Shown: positions 56,882-64,000 of the stretch, piece after piece
How positions within the stretch are numbered: the first letter of the stretch is position 1
How the letters are laid out: each line of letters opens with the position of its first letter
Translations under genes and position numbers: made by a program
Assembly: GCF_032925565.1 (NCBI RefSeq)
Contig: NZ_CP136708.1
Location: 3,720,001 to 3,784,000 of the forward strand
DNA from: Alteromonas sp. CI.11.F.A3
GTDB lineage: Bacteria; Pseudomonadota; Gammaproteobacteria; Enterobacterales; Alteromonadaceae
Length of the DNA stretch: 64,000 nt
Direction of reading: 5' to 3'
Notes under the pieces: model-generated
Told to the model about the DNA's origin: nothing
Seen by the model: the letters and a program-made list of their open reading frames with translations, nothing else
The model's database searches: none

Positions 56882-57765
56882 TGTTTGCCAAACCTATCCA
56901 ATAAATGACGATCGAGTTTATACGCTAATTTAACGACTTTCCCAGGCATTAACCGAAGCGTTAGTACACCACATGCATATGCGGCATTATAAGGCGTTAG
57001 CTTTTTTAGTTTAAGCATGGCATTAAACCTTGCTCTAAATTCGTTGAGTGACTTACTAAAGCCTCTACGCTTATAAAAGTTATTTACTCGCCTGAAATTC
57101 AATAAACGATCTTTAAGGTTTCTAAACACAAAGCCGTTAGAAGCCAAGGTCACCCAAAGAAAATAGTCTTGAGTGTTCATCAGGTTGCTATCGTATCTAT
57201 AGCCCTGTTCAAACACCGTGTAACGTATTACCACGGTAGGATGATTCAGTGAGCACCGCCGCGGCAATATACTCACAATTTGCTTGTGAGACGAAGGCAT
57301 GACTCTCGCGCCCACTTTGATACCGTGCTCGTTGATTTCAGTTAGCGCCGATCCCAATACTGATATATAGGCATGCTTACGTAAGTAGCTTATTTGGCGT
57401 GCGAGTCTGTTTGGAATGGAGATATCATCCGCATCCATTCTTACGAAGTACGCAGGACTCAACGATAGTCCCCATTCGGCCGCTTTGTTCATGCAGCTGG
57501 CTAAACCAGGTTTAGTCGCGTTTTGGGCTAGTACAACCCTATGATCGGAAAAGGCTTTATCTTTAAGTTTATTCATCATCTTAACGGAAATTTCTCCGTC
57601 AATGACAATGATATAAACAAAATCTCGATAGGTCTGATTGAGAATACTGTCAATCGCTTGTTCTACCCACTCAACCTTGTCGCCCCCATAGACAGCCATG
57701 GCCACCAAGGTTTCAACACATTTGTTCTTATAGTTGTTGTGAAGAATTGAAAGGTTTGAGTCCAA
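56878..57765 (-). CDS. Glycosyltransferase family 2
   Basis: A 295-residue GT2 enzyme with MAVYGGDKVEWVEQAIDSIL, FVYIIVIDGE and the metal-binding YFVRMDADDISIPNRL (DADD). The C-terminal basic region (VVKLAYKLDRHLLDRFGKH) may associate with the membrane. It is first of the coupled transferase pair, 128 bp downstream of the WecA-like gene. The product is presumably an O-antigen or exopolysaccharide repeat-unit transferase. Confidence 0.85.
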   Translation of the reverse strand: MDSNLSILHNNYKNKCVETLVAMAVYGGDKVEWVEQAIDSILNQTYRDFVYIIVIDGEISVKMMNKLKDKAFSDHRVVLAQNATKPGLASCMNKAAEWGLSLSPAYFVRMDADDISIPNRLARQISYLRKHAYISVLGSALTEINEHGIKVGARVMPSSHKQIVSILPRRCSLNHPTVVIRYTVFEQGYRYDSNLMNTQDYFLWVTLASNGFVFRNLKDRLLNFRRVNNFYKRRGFSKSLNEFRARFNAMLKLKKLTPYNAAYACGVLTLRLMPGKVVKLAYKLDRHLLDRFGKH

Positions 57766-57893
57766 ACAGAATTACCAATTTTAAAGCGTTGAAACATTGG
57801 AAAAGTAAAAGAAAAGCGCTTTCTAATCTTATTACACCGGCGTTCGAAATTTAGTTCTAGCATTCAATTTATCAACGCATTAGGAATATTACG

Positions 57894-58949
57894 CTAAAGC
57901 TTTTTGATAAAGCGAAGCACGCTCCAAATATTTTGAATGACGATACTATACAAGACAAGTAGACAAATAAAACCCCAAAACATGATGTATTCTGGTACTA
58001 AGTATATCTCACCCACAATCCCAATTACGCAATAACAGGCACCCATACACAAAATCGCAATGAGAGATTGACGGCTCGATAAGCCTGCTCGCATAAAAAT
58101 ATTGTGTAAATGTTGGCGGTCTGGGCGAAGCATGGATTGGCCCTTACGTGCACGGCGATACATTATTGCAGCCATATCCATTAACGGCAATCCAACTAAC
58201 CACACCGCGGTGATTGGTCTGAATGCAGCACCAGCACCTTGAGTATGGTCGACAAGCAACCATACAATCGTTAGGCCCACGAACATACTGCCCGCATCAC
58301 CCATAAATATTTTATTTCCTTTAAAGCCCTTCCAACTTAAGTTAAAGGCCAAAAACGGTACGATGGCAGCCACTATAATTAAAGGCTCCATAATGGCAGC
58401 ACCGTTGCCAGTAAAAGTTAGAAACCCCGCTAAAGTAAGCAGAATAACTAAGCTCATGCCCCCAGCAAGGCCATCGATGCCATCAATCATATTAAAGGCA
58501 TTGATAACACCCACCACGCAAACAACAGTAAAAAAATACCCACTAATATTTAGCGCAATATCACCATTGCCAAAAATATTACCTAAAGACGTGACATAGT
58601 TTTGCGCACTCCACGCCATAATTGAAGCCACACCGAATTGGCACATCAAACGCCCTTTAGCGCTTAAATCGAAACGGTCATCAAGCATACCGAGAAGCAC
58701 AACAAAGGCCGAGGCAGTAAAGAATAAAGGATTATTTTTCATCCAGACATCAGTAGCAACACTTGCGACCAATACCGCCATAAAAATAGCCACACCGCCG
58801 GTCAACGGAATAATACCCGCATGGCGTTTTCTCGCGCTAGGCTGATCAACCAAGCCGAATTGATGTGCTAGCGGTGTCATCACCACTAACAAAATAAGGG
58901 CTACAAAAAACGCAGTAAAAAGAGGAACAAACTGCAGGTACGCTAACAT
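57894..58949 (-). CDS. wecA: WecA/MraY-family polyprenyl-phosphate sugar-1-phosphate transferase
   Basis: Starts lipid-linked glycan synthesis by moving HexNAc-1-phosphate (GlcNAc in WecA) onto undecaprenyl phosphate. It has eleven or so membrane helices, VVLLGMLDDRFDL (the DDxxD-type motif), AFNMIDGIDGLAGG, FMGDAGSMFVG and RRARKGQSMLRPDRQHLHN at the C-terminal cytosolic loop. The ATG at 58949 with GAGG upstream gives 351 residues; an upstream GTG at 58985 is less likely. It uses the carrier made by uppS in this window. The WecA assignment rather than another GT4 member is by overall similarity. Confidence 0.88.
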   Translation of the reverse strand: MLAYLQFVPLFTAFFVALILLVVMTPLAHQFGLVDQPSARKRHAGIIPLTGGVAIFMAVLVASVATDVWMKNNPLFFTASAFVVLLGMLDDRFDLSAKGRLMCQFGVASIMAWSAQNYVTSLGNIFGNGDIALNISGYFFTVVCVVGVINAFNMIDGIDGLAGGMSLVILLTLAGFLTFTGNGAAIMEPLIIVAAIVPFLAFNLSWKGFKGNKIFMGDAGSMFVGLTIVWLLVDHTQGAGAAFRPITAVWLVGLPLMDMAAIMYRRARKGQSMLRPDRQHLHNIFMRAGLSSRQSLIAILCMGACYCVIGIVGEIYLVPEYIMFWGFICLLVLYSIVIQNIWSVLRFIKKL

Positions 58950-59369
58950 ATTAAACAAAACCTCGTGCCACCACGGCCATACCACCAGAAATCAGTGCTT
59001 CACTGATAGGTGTTCTTCCAAAGTGTGACATGTGAACCAAATTGGTATCCATATTAAAACAACGTCCTTTAACGGCCTACCGAGGGCTTCATTCTTTTAT
59101 TTGAACAGGATAGGAAAAACTCCCTTATCATAATAAACATTCTTTGTTGTAACCACCCTTAGTAGCAAAAACTTTTGTAACAGAATGAATACTGGCTAAT
59201 AAGCACCAATACTTTGAACAAATTTCATACACCACCCCCTTAGTGCACTGTCTTTAGAACAAATAAGCATCCATCGAATTGCAATTCATGCCGAACGCGT
59301 GACGAAAGCATGTTTTTTTTTATTCTTATGGTATCCTAGCGCCAAATTGCTATATGGATATGACAGTCA
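58950..59369. other. 420-bp divergent region between wecA-like gene and capsule export operon
   Basis: It carries promoters for two opposing polysaccharide operons. A perfect small hairpin ATCAGTG-CTT-CACTGAT lies at 58991-59007 in the wecA leader. On the minus strand the stretch 59066-59092 contains CGGTAG followed by GTTAA, faintly like the ops/JUMPStart element that recruits RfaH. No ORF is supported. Confidence 0.4.
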
Positions 59370-59774
59370 ATGTTAAATACGCAAAAAAGGGCTTTCTTAC
59401 TCGTTGCGCTTACCAGCTTGCTTGCGGCGTGCAGTAATGTGCCTAAATCGACAACCGCCGATATTCCACTAGTACACGCATCGCTAGCATACTCTTTGTC
59501 TGCCGAAGAAGATGTAGCAATAAGCATTCCAAATTTAAATTCATCGTTTAGTCAGGTGCAGAATATTCAGATTATGCTTGAAGGCATTGATTACCAAGCG
59601 ACTAAATTGTACACCTCGGCCACCGGTAACGACTGCATTCGATTTCAAGCTACGCTTTCTGCTACCCAGCCTGAAAACGAATCTACCAAAGACAAGCTTA
59701 TCGTTTGTAAACGCGGCGGAGCTTGGTCTATTTTGAGCCCATTAGTAGCCTCGGCTCAATCACGAGGAGAATAA
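59370..59774 (+). CDS. Small lipoprotein heading the capsule export operon
   Basis: A 134-residue predicted lipoprotein: signal FLLVALTSLLAAC (lipobox LAAC, Cys21), then a small domain with SVAYSL-like beta segments and two Cys residues (NDCIRF, LIVCKRGG) that may form a disulfide. It ends one base before the start of the KpsD/Wza-like gene and so is translationally linked to polysaccharide export. I do not recognise the family. Confidence 0.7.
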   Translation: MLNTQKRAFLLVALTSLLAACSNVPKSTTADIPLVHASLAYSLSAEEDVAISIPNLNSSFSQVQNIQIMLEGIDYQATKLYTSATGNDCIRFQATLSATQPENESTKDKLIVCKRGGAWSILSPLVASAQSRGE

Positions 59775-59775
59775 G

Positions 59776-61602
59776 TTGAAGTTGTTAAATTTAGTTTCTT
59801 TTACCGCCGCAGCTGTACTTTCAATCGGTTTATTATCTCAAACGGTGAATGCTCAGAGTGCAGAGCAAATAGAACAGCTAAGACAACGGGCTCAACAGAC
59901 AGGCTCGTCATCAACCTCTAGTGCTGCAACAGGCGTGTCTCCTCTCAGCGTTCAGAGCCAACGTACTTTGCCAGGCGCAGGTAGCACGCAAAATACAATG
60001 GGGCAATTTAGCACTCAGCCTAGAGACGGACTTTCTCTTCCGGGTGAGCCGACTATTGAAAGTGTTTTCCCGCAACAACAAGCCATGGCCAACCCACCGT
60101 TTGCTGCGAACTTATTTCTTGGTGGTTTCGAATCAGAGAGAACCACAGGTTTAAACGATAACTATTTGGTTGCCCCTGGGGATAAAATTTCTATATGGCT
60201 TTGGGGTGCAATCAACTATTCAGATGTTTCCACTGTTGATAACCAAGGCAACATCTTTATACCCAATATTGGCCCAATTCGGGTTGCTAACACACCAGCG
60301 GGTACAGTAAACCAAACAGTAAGTAGTAAAATTCGTCAGGTTTATACCAATGATGTAAATGTATACGTCAACCTACTTACATCAACGCCTGTGGCGGTAT
60401 ACGTTTCTGGACCAATCTTACGACCTGGCCAATATGCGGGCCTAGCATCTGACAGTGTGTTGTATTATTTGAAACGGGCGGGCGGTATCGATTTTCAACG
60501 TGGCAGCTTCCGAAAAATTGATGTTATTCGCAATAATGAAATTATAGCTACCGCAGACTTATATGCATTTTTCAGAAACGGTAAGCTTCCAAAGGTATCG
60601 TTTAAAGATGGTGACACTATTTTAGTGCGTCCTATCGGCAATACTATCGTGGTTGAAACCGGTGCCCGAAATAGTTTTACTTTCGAGTTTTCAGATGAAG
60701 AGCTTAACGGTGAGATAGTTAACTACTTTGCTCGACCAGGCGAGTTTGCTTCTCATGCATCAGTCGCTGGCGTAAGGGACAATAAGCAATTTGCACGTTA
60801 CTTGAGTCTAGCCGATTTTGAAGCCCTGCCCCTTAAGGCTGGTGACACTGTTGAATACGTGGCCGACAACGAAGCACAAATCTATCGAATTAACGTAGCT
60901 GGCGCATTCTCAGGTGCATCACAATTGATGGTAGACAAAGGCACACGTTTACTTGATGTGCTGGATCATATTGAAGCGGATACAACCTTATCTGATACGC
61001 AAAATATCTATCTTCTGCGAGAAAGTGTTGCGATAAAACAAAAAGAGATTATTGAGCAAGGTTTGGAGCGCTTGGAACGCAGTATGTACACTGCCCCCAT
61101 CAGCTCTACGGGTGAAGGCGCAATTCGTGCACAGGAAGCTCAACTTGTGGCTGACTTTATTGCGAGAGCCCGTCAAGTTGAGCCACAAGGTCGAGTGGTT
61201 GTGTCTGAAAATGGCGACACTGCGAACATCCTTTTAGAGCCAAATGACACTATTGTGATCCCAGAAATTACGGATCTTATACATATTGGTGGTGAAGTTT
61301 TACTTCCGCAGTCAGTTGTATTTAACCCTGATGCAGATACCGAAGACTATATTGCATGGGCAGGTGGCTTCACCGAACGCGCTGAAGATGAGCGTATTTT
61401 GATAGTACGCAAAAATGGCAACGTTGCTTTTGCCAATATCGATAACGGTATTTTAACTGCTAATGGCAGTGGTGCTCATCTATTACCTGGTGACCAGATT
61501 ATTGTGCTGCCAGCCATTGATACTAAAGTGCTTCAAGCAGTGAAAGATATTACTCAAATCGTGTATCAAATCGCCATTGCTGCGAACGTAGCCACAGACT
61601 AG
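59776..61602 (+). CDS. kpsD: Periplasmic/outer-membrane polysaccharide export protein (KpsD/Wza family)
   Basis: Forms the periplasmic and outer-membrane path for capsule. The 608-residue protein has a cleavable signal (FTAAAVLSIGLLSQTVNAQ), a Gln/Ser-rich linker, the Poly_export domain beginning NYLVAPGDKISIWLWGAI, then SLBB/SLBB-like domains (VYVSGPILRPGQYAGL; HIGGEVLLPQSVVFNPDA with the final AWAGGFTERA). Length and the kpsMT neighbours fit KpsD (E. coli 558 aa) more than Wza (379 aa). TTG start with AGGAG upstream. Confidence 0.88.
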   Translation: MKLLNLVSFTAAAVLSIGLLSQTVNAQSAEQIEQLRQRAQQTGSSSTSSAATGVSPLSVQSQRTLPGAGSTQNTMGQFSTQPRDGLSLPGEPTIESVFPQQQAMANPPFAANLFLGGFESERTTGLNDNYLVAPGDKISIWLWGAINYSDVSTVDNQGNIFIPNIGPIRVANTPAGTVNQTVSSKIRQVYTNDVNVYVNLLTSTPVAVYVSGPILRPGQYAGLASDSVLYYLKRAGGIDFQRGSFRKIDVIRNNEIIATADLYAFFRNGKLPKVSFKDGDTILVRPIGNTIVVETGARNSFTFEFSDEELNGEIVNYFARPGEFASHASVAGVRDNKQFARYLSLADFEALPLKAGDTVEYVADNEAQIYRINVAGAFSGASQLMVDKGTRLLDVLDHIEADTTLSDTQNIYLLRESVAIKQKEIIEQGLERLERSMYTAPISSTGEGAIRAQEAQLVADFIARARQVEPQGRVVVSENGDTANILLEPNDTIVIPEITDLIHIGGEVLLPQSVVFNPDADTEDYIAWAGGFTERAEDERILIVRKNGNVAFANIDNGILTANGSGAHLLPGDQIIVLPAIDTKVLQAVKDITQIVYQIAIAANVATD

Positions 61603-61604
61603 TT

Positions 61605-62384
61605 ATGGTAACGTTCAAAGAACAAGTTTACGCTTGGAGAAGTGTGATTTTCGCACTTTTCCTGCGTGAGTTTCAAAGTAAGTTCAATGATAAATTTGGG
61701 CTTAGCTGGGCTTTTATAGAGCCTTTTATTTTCATTGCCGCACTTTCGTTTATAAGAGGCCTGATAAGCGGCGACGATGTTCACTCTATACCACTTTTCA
61801 TTTTCATGATGATTGGGTTGGTCGGCCTCCAAACACTGACTACTAACCTTCAATCGGTATCAACATCCATCCGACGGAATAAACCATTATATGCTTTTAG
61901 GCAGGTTCAACCGCTTGCAGCTGTTGTAACTGCGGGCTTTGTTGAATTATCAATAAAAACCGTAGTTATCGCACTACTGGCTTTGGCACTCTATCTTTTG
62001 GGTGATGGCTTTGAGATTCATGACCCACTGATGTTGATCACTCTTTATATCCTACTTTGGTTGTTTTCTGTTTCAATTGGCTTGGTGTTTGGTATTGCGC
62101 TAGCTTTTGTTCCTGAAGTAGACAAAATTAAGTCAATGCTTACACGTCCCTTGATGTTTATCTCGTGTGTATTTTTCAGCCTCCAAGATATGCCTGAATA
62201 TCTCTGGCCATATTTCACTTGGAATCCTCTTGTGCATTTTAATGAGCTTGCCCGATATGCTTGTTTTGAGTCTTACGGACATAAAGGGGTATCTTTTAGC
62301 TTCGTGGTTGAAATCACCATTGTATTTTTATTCTTAAGCCTTTCTCTTTATCACATTACGTGGAAAAAGGTGCTGTCACGATGA
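61605..62384 (+). CDS. kpsM: Capsule polysaccharide ABC transporter permease
   Basis: An ABC-2 family permease that carries lipid-linked capsule across the inner membrane. At 259 residues (E. coli KpsM 258) it has six membrane helices. Key segments are FGLSWAFIEPFIFIAAL, SIRRNKPLYAFRQVQPL and the C-terminal YLWPYFTWNPLVHFNELARYACFE, which is characteristic of the family. It starts 2 bp after the KpsD-like stop and overlaps kpsT by 4 nt. Confidence 0.93.
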   Translation: MVTFKEQVYAWRSVIFALFLREFQSKFNDKFGLSWAFIEPFIFIAALSFIRGLISGDDVHSIPLFIFMMIGLVGLQTLTTNLQSVSTSIRRNKPLYAFRQVQPLAAVVTAGFVELSIKTVVIALLALALYLLGDGFEIHDPLMLITLYILLWLFSVSIGLVFGIALAFVPEVDKIKSMLTRPLMFISCVFFSLQDMPEYLWPYFTWNPLVHFNELARYACFESYGHKGVSFSFVVEITIVFLFLSLSLYHITWKKVLSR

Positions 62385-63055
62385 TCAAACTAGAAAACGT
62401 GACAAAAAGCTACCCAAGCAAAATGGGGCCCCAATATATTTTTAAGAATCTCAACTTTGATTTCCCGACTGAAAATAATGTGGCCATCTTGGGTAAAAAC
62501 GGTGCGGGTAAATCAACCTTGTTTCGTATGTTAGCGAAAAGCGAATACCCAGATAAAGGGCGCGTGCTTACTAATAAAGCGATGTCATGGCCGGTAGCGC
62601 TTCAAACTGGCGTGCATCCACAAATGACAGGACGTGAAAATACGCGCTTCATCGGACGAATAAATAATGTGAAGTCGTTGCCTGAATACGAAGAAAAAGT
62701 TCAAGCATTTGCTGAGTTAGATAAGCGCTTTGACTTACCCGTGCGCACTTACTCTTCAGGCATGCGGGCTAAGTTTGTGTTTGCTTGTTGTATGAATATT
62801 GATTTCGACATCTATCTTATCGATGAAGCCACATCTGTAGGCGACCCATTGTTTAGAAAAAAAGCCAGAGCGTCACTTAAAGAAAAAAGTGAAACGGCGG
62901 GGGTTATCATGGTAAGTCATGAACTGGATCAAATTCGAGAGTTCTGTACATCCGCCGTCATTATAGATGACGGCAAATTATCTTATTACGCTGATCTCGA
63001 AGAAGGCATTGACGTGTATACGCAAGATGCAGCCAATAAAAAATCGTTAAAATAG
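62381..63055 (+). CDS. kpsT: Capsule polysaccharide ABC transporter ATP-binding protein
   Basis: The ATPase partner of KpsM. The 224-residue protein has Walker A GKNGAGKST (38-46), signature YSSGMRAKF, Walker B IYLIDEATSVGD and the switch His in MVSHELDQ. ATG 62381 forms an ATGA overlap with the kpsM stop and gives MIKLENVTKSYPS, the family N-terminus; the frame is open from 62360. Confidence 0.95.
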   Translation: MIKLENVTKSYPSKMGPQYIFKNLNFDFPTENNVAILGKNGAGKSTLFRMLAKSEYPDKGRVLTNKAMSWPVALQTGVHPQMTGRENTRFIGRINNVKSLPEYEEKVQAFAELDKRFDLPVRTYSSGMRAKFVFACCMNIDFDIYLIDEATSVGDPLFRKKARASLKEKSETAGVIMVSHELDQIREFCTSAVIIDDGKLSYYADLEEGIDVYTQDAANKKSLK

Positions 63056-63066
63056 GTTTATCAAAC

Positions 63067-64000
63067 GTGGAAAAAATGCTTACAAAACTGAATGACCTGA
63101 TGAAACAGCATAAAACACTTTTTCTTGTGCTGCCTTGGTTTTTATATGCCTTCTATCTCATTATATGGGCAGCCCCTCAATATGAGAGTCAAAGTCAGTT
63201 AATCGTAAAATCTAGTGATGGCGGCAGCAGCTTCGACCCTTCTTCATTACTTATGTCGGCAGGCATGGGTTCCAGTGGATTTAGCAACGAAAGTCAATTA
63301 GTAGAAGCTTATATCAAATCTGCAGACATGATTAAGTATTTGGATGAGACCATTAGCTTAAGAGAACATTATATGTCTGATGAGGCCGACTTTTTTAGCG
63401 GCTTATCAAGTTCTCATAAGCAAGAAAGCTTTTATCAGTTTTACTTAGATCACGTTGAAGTGAGTGTAGATTCGTCGTCGTCCGTTATTTCACTTCGTAC
63501 CCGCGCATTCACCCCCGAATTCGCCCAAGTTATAAACCAAGCAATTGTGGTAAAAGCGGAAGAATTTATAAACAATATCAACAACAATCTGGCCAAATCA
63601 AAGTTGACGTTTGCGAAAGGCGAGCACGAAATTGTCGAGCAGAAACTTCAGCTAGCTAAAACCGAAATCCTAGGCTTTCAGTCTAAATACAATGTACTCG
63701 ACCCTACCGCAGAAGGCGCGGCTTTTCAGCAAATTGCTTTTTCATTAGAAGCCACCTTGGCACAAAAGAAAGCAGAGCTGAGTACCATTTCAACCATGAT
63801 GTCTGATGCAGCGCCAGAGGTGATTAATATCAAGCGAGAAATCGGTGCGTTGCAACGTGAAATTAATAAGCGTAAAGAACAGATTAGTACCTCTGATCCC
63901 GACAACTCTGATTCAGATATTTCTGTTGGTGAACTCATGGCGCAATACAGTAACCTACAGGTTCAGTTGCAATTAGCCATACAAGCATTTTCTTCTTCTC
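63067..64000 (+). CDS. kpsE: Capsule export inner-membrane protein KpsE-like (partial, runs off the window)
   Basis: A Wzz/PCP-3 type protein bridging KpsMT and the outer-membrane exporter. Only the first 311 codons are present. There is an N-terminal membrane helix (LFLVLPWFLYAFYLIIWA), then a PCP domain with YESQSQLIVKSSDGG and SLLMSAGMGSSGF, and a long coiled coil (VEQKLQLAKTEILGFQSKYN). The start is GTG 63067 or ATG 63076. No stop is seen before the window edge. It lies 11 bp after kpsT. Confidence 0.9.
   Translation, partial: MEKMLTKLNDLMKQHKTLFLVLPWFLYAFYLIIWAAPQYESQSQLIVKSSDGGSSFDPSSLLMSAGMGSSGFSNESQLVEAYIKSADMIKYLDETISLREHYMSDEADFFSGLSSSHKQESFYQFYLDHVEVSVDSSSSVISLRTRAFTPEFAQVINQAIVVKAEEFINNINNNLAKSKLTFAKGEHEIVEQKLQLAKTEILGFQSKYNVLDPTAEGAAFQQIAFSLEATLAQKKAELSTISTMMSDAAPEVINIKREIGALQREINKRKEQISTSDPDNSDSDISVGELMAQYSNLQVQLQLAIQAFSSS

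Overview
The window looks like chromosomal core DNA from a marine gammaproteobacterium of the Alteromonas / Alteromonadaceae type. The reasons are its moderate GC content, the gammaproteobacterial gene orders (purL/mltF/tadA; lpxA-lpxB-rnhB-dnaE-accA-tilS; rpsB-tsf-pyrH-frr-uppS-cdsA-dxr-rseP-bamA-skp; truC-yqcC; syd/queF/ppnN), an NAD-type isocitrate dehydrogenase, and several small families common in that group (DUF3549, DUF3301, DUF3192). The taxonomic call is inference. I see no rRNA, tRNA, insertion sequence, prophage or CRISPR array.

Layout. 0-10 kb: purine synthesis (purL), a lytic transglycosylase (mltF), tRNA editing (tadA), an unannotated 50-residue basic peptide gene, a PspB-like membrane peptide, a Kef-type antiporter and a diguanylate cyclase. 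10.5-30.1 kb: one long minus-strand block for translation and envelope building: rpsB-tsf, pyrH-frr, the isoprenoid/phospholipid genes uppS-cdsA-dxr, rseP, bamA-skp, then fabZ-lpxA-lpxB-rnhB-dnaE-accA-tilS. The usual lpxD between skp and fabZ is absent and a terminator stands in its place. 30.5-38.5 kb: map, glnD-dapD, then yqcA-truC-yqcC and DUF3549-DUF3301.

38.6-39.3 kb holds no protein gene. Its minus strand reads as a roughly 680-nt RNA packed with about 48 GGA triplets, many in hairpin loops, ending in a perfect intrinsic terminator. I interpret it as a very large CsrB-family RNA that would titrate the translational regulator CsrA. It lies close to yqcC, as csrB does in E. coli. This is the most interesting item in the window.

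39.6-46 kb is an accessory stretch separating yqcC/csrB from syd: an S9 peptidase lipoprotein, an SOS-boxed umuDC operon, a GFA-family protein, an acetyltransferase, a DUF3192 lipoprotein and a small coiled-coil protein followed by a coding-like remnant. 46.1-54.6 kb: syd/queF, a second diguanylate cyclase, ppnN, a second DUF3192 protein, a degenerate HDOD-like protein, NAD-isocitrate dehydrogenase and a ComEA-like protein preceded by an AAAAG microsatellite. 54.7-64 kb is surface polysaccharide: galU, two glycosyltransferases and a WecA-like initiating transferase on the minus strand, diverging from a group-2-capsule-type ABC export operon (lipoprotein, KpsD/Wza-like, KpsM, KpsT, KpsE) that runs off the right edge.

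Coordinates include stop codons. Start codons were re-chosen where ribosome-binding sites, overlaps or family lengths supported it. All family assignments come from reading motifs by eye; no database search was run.
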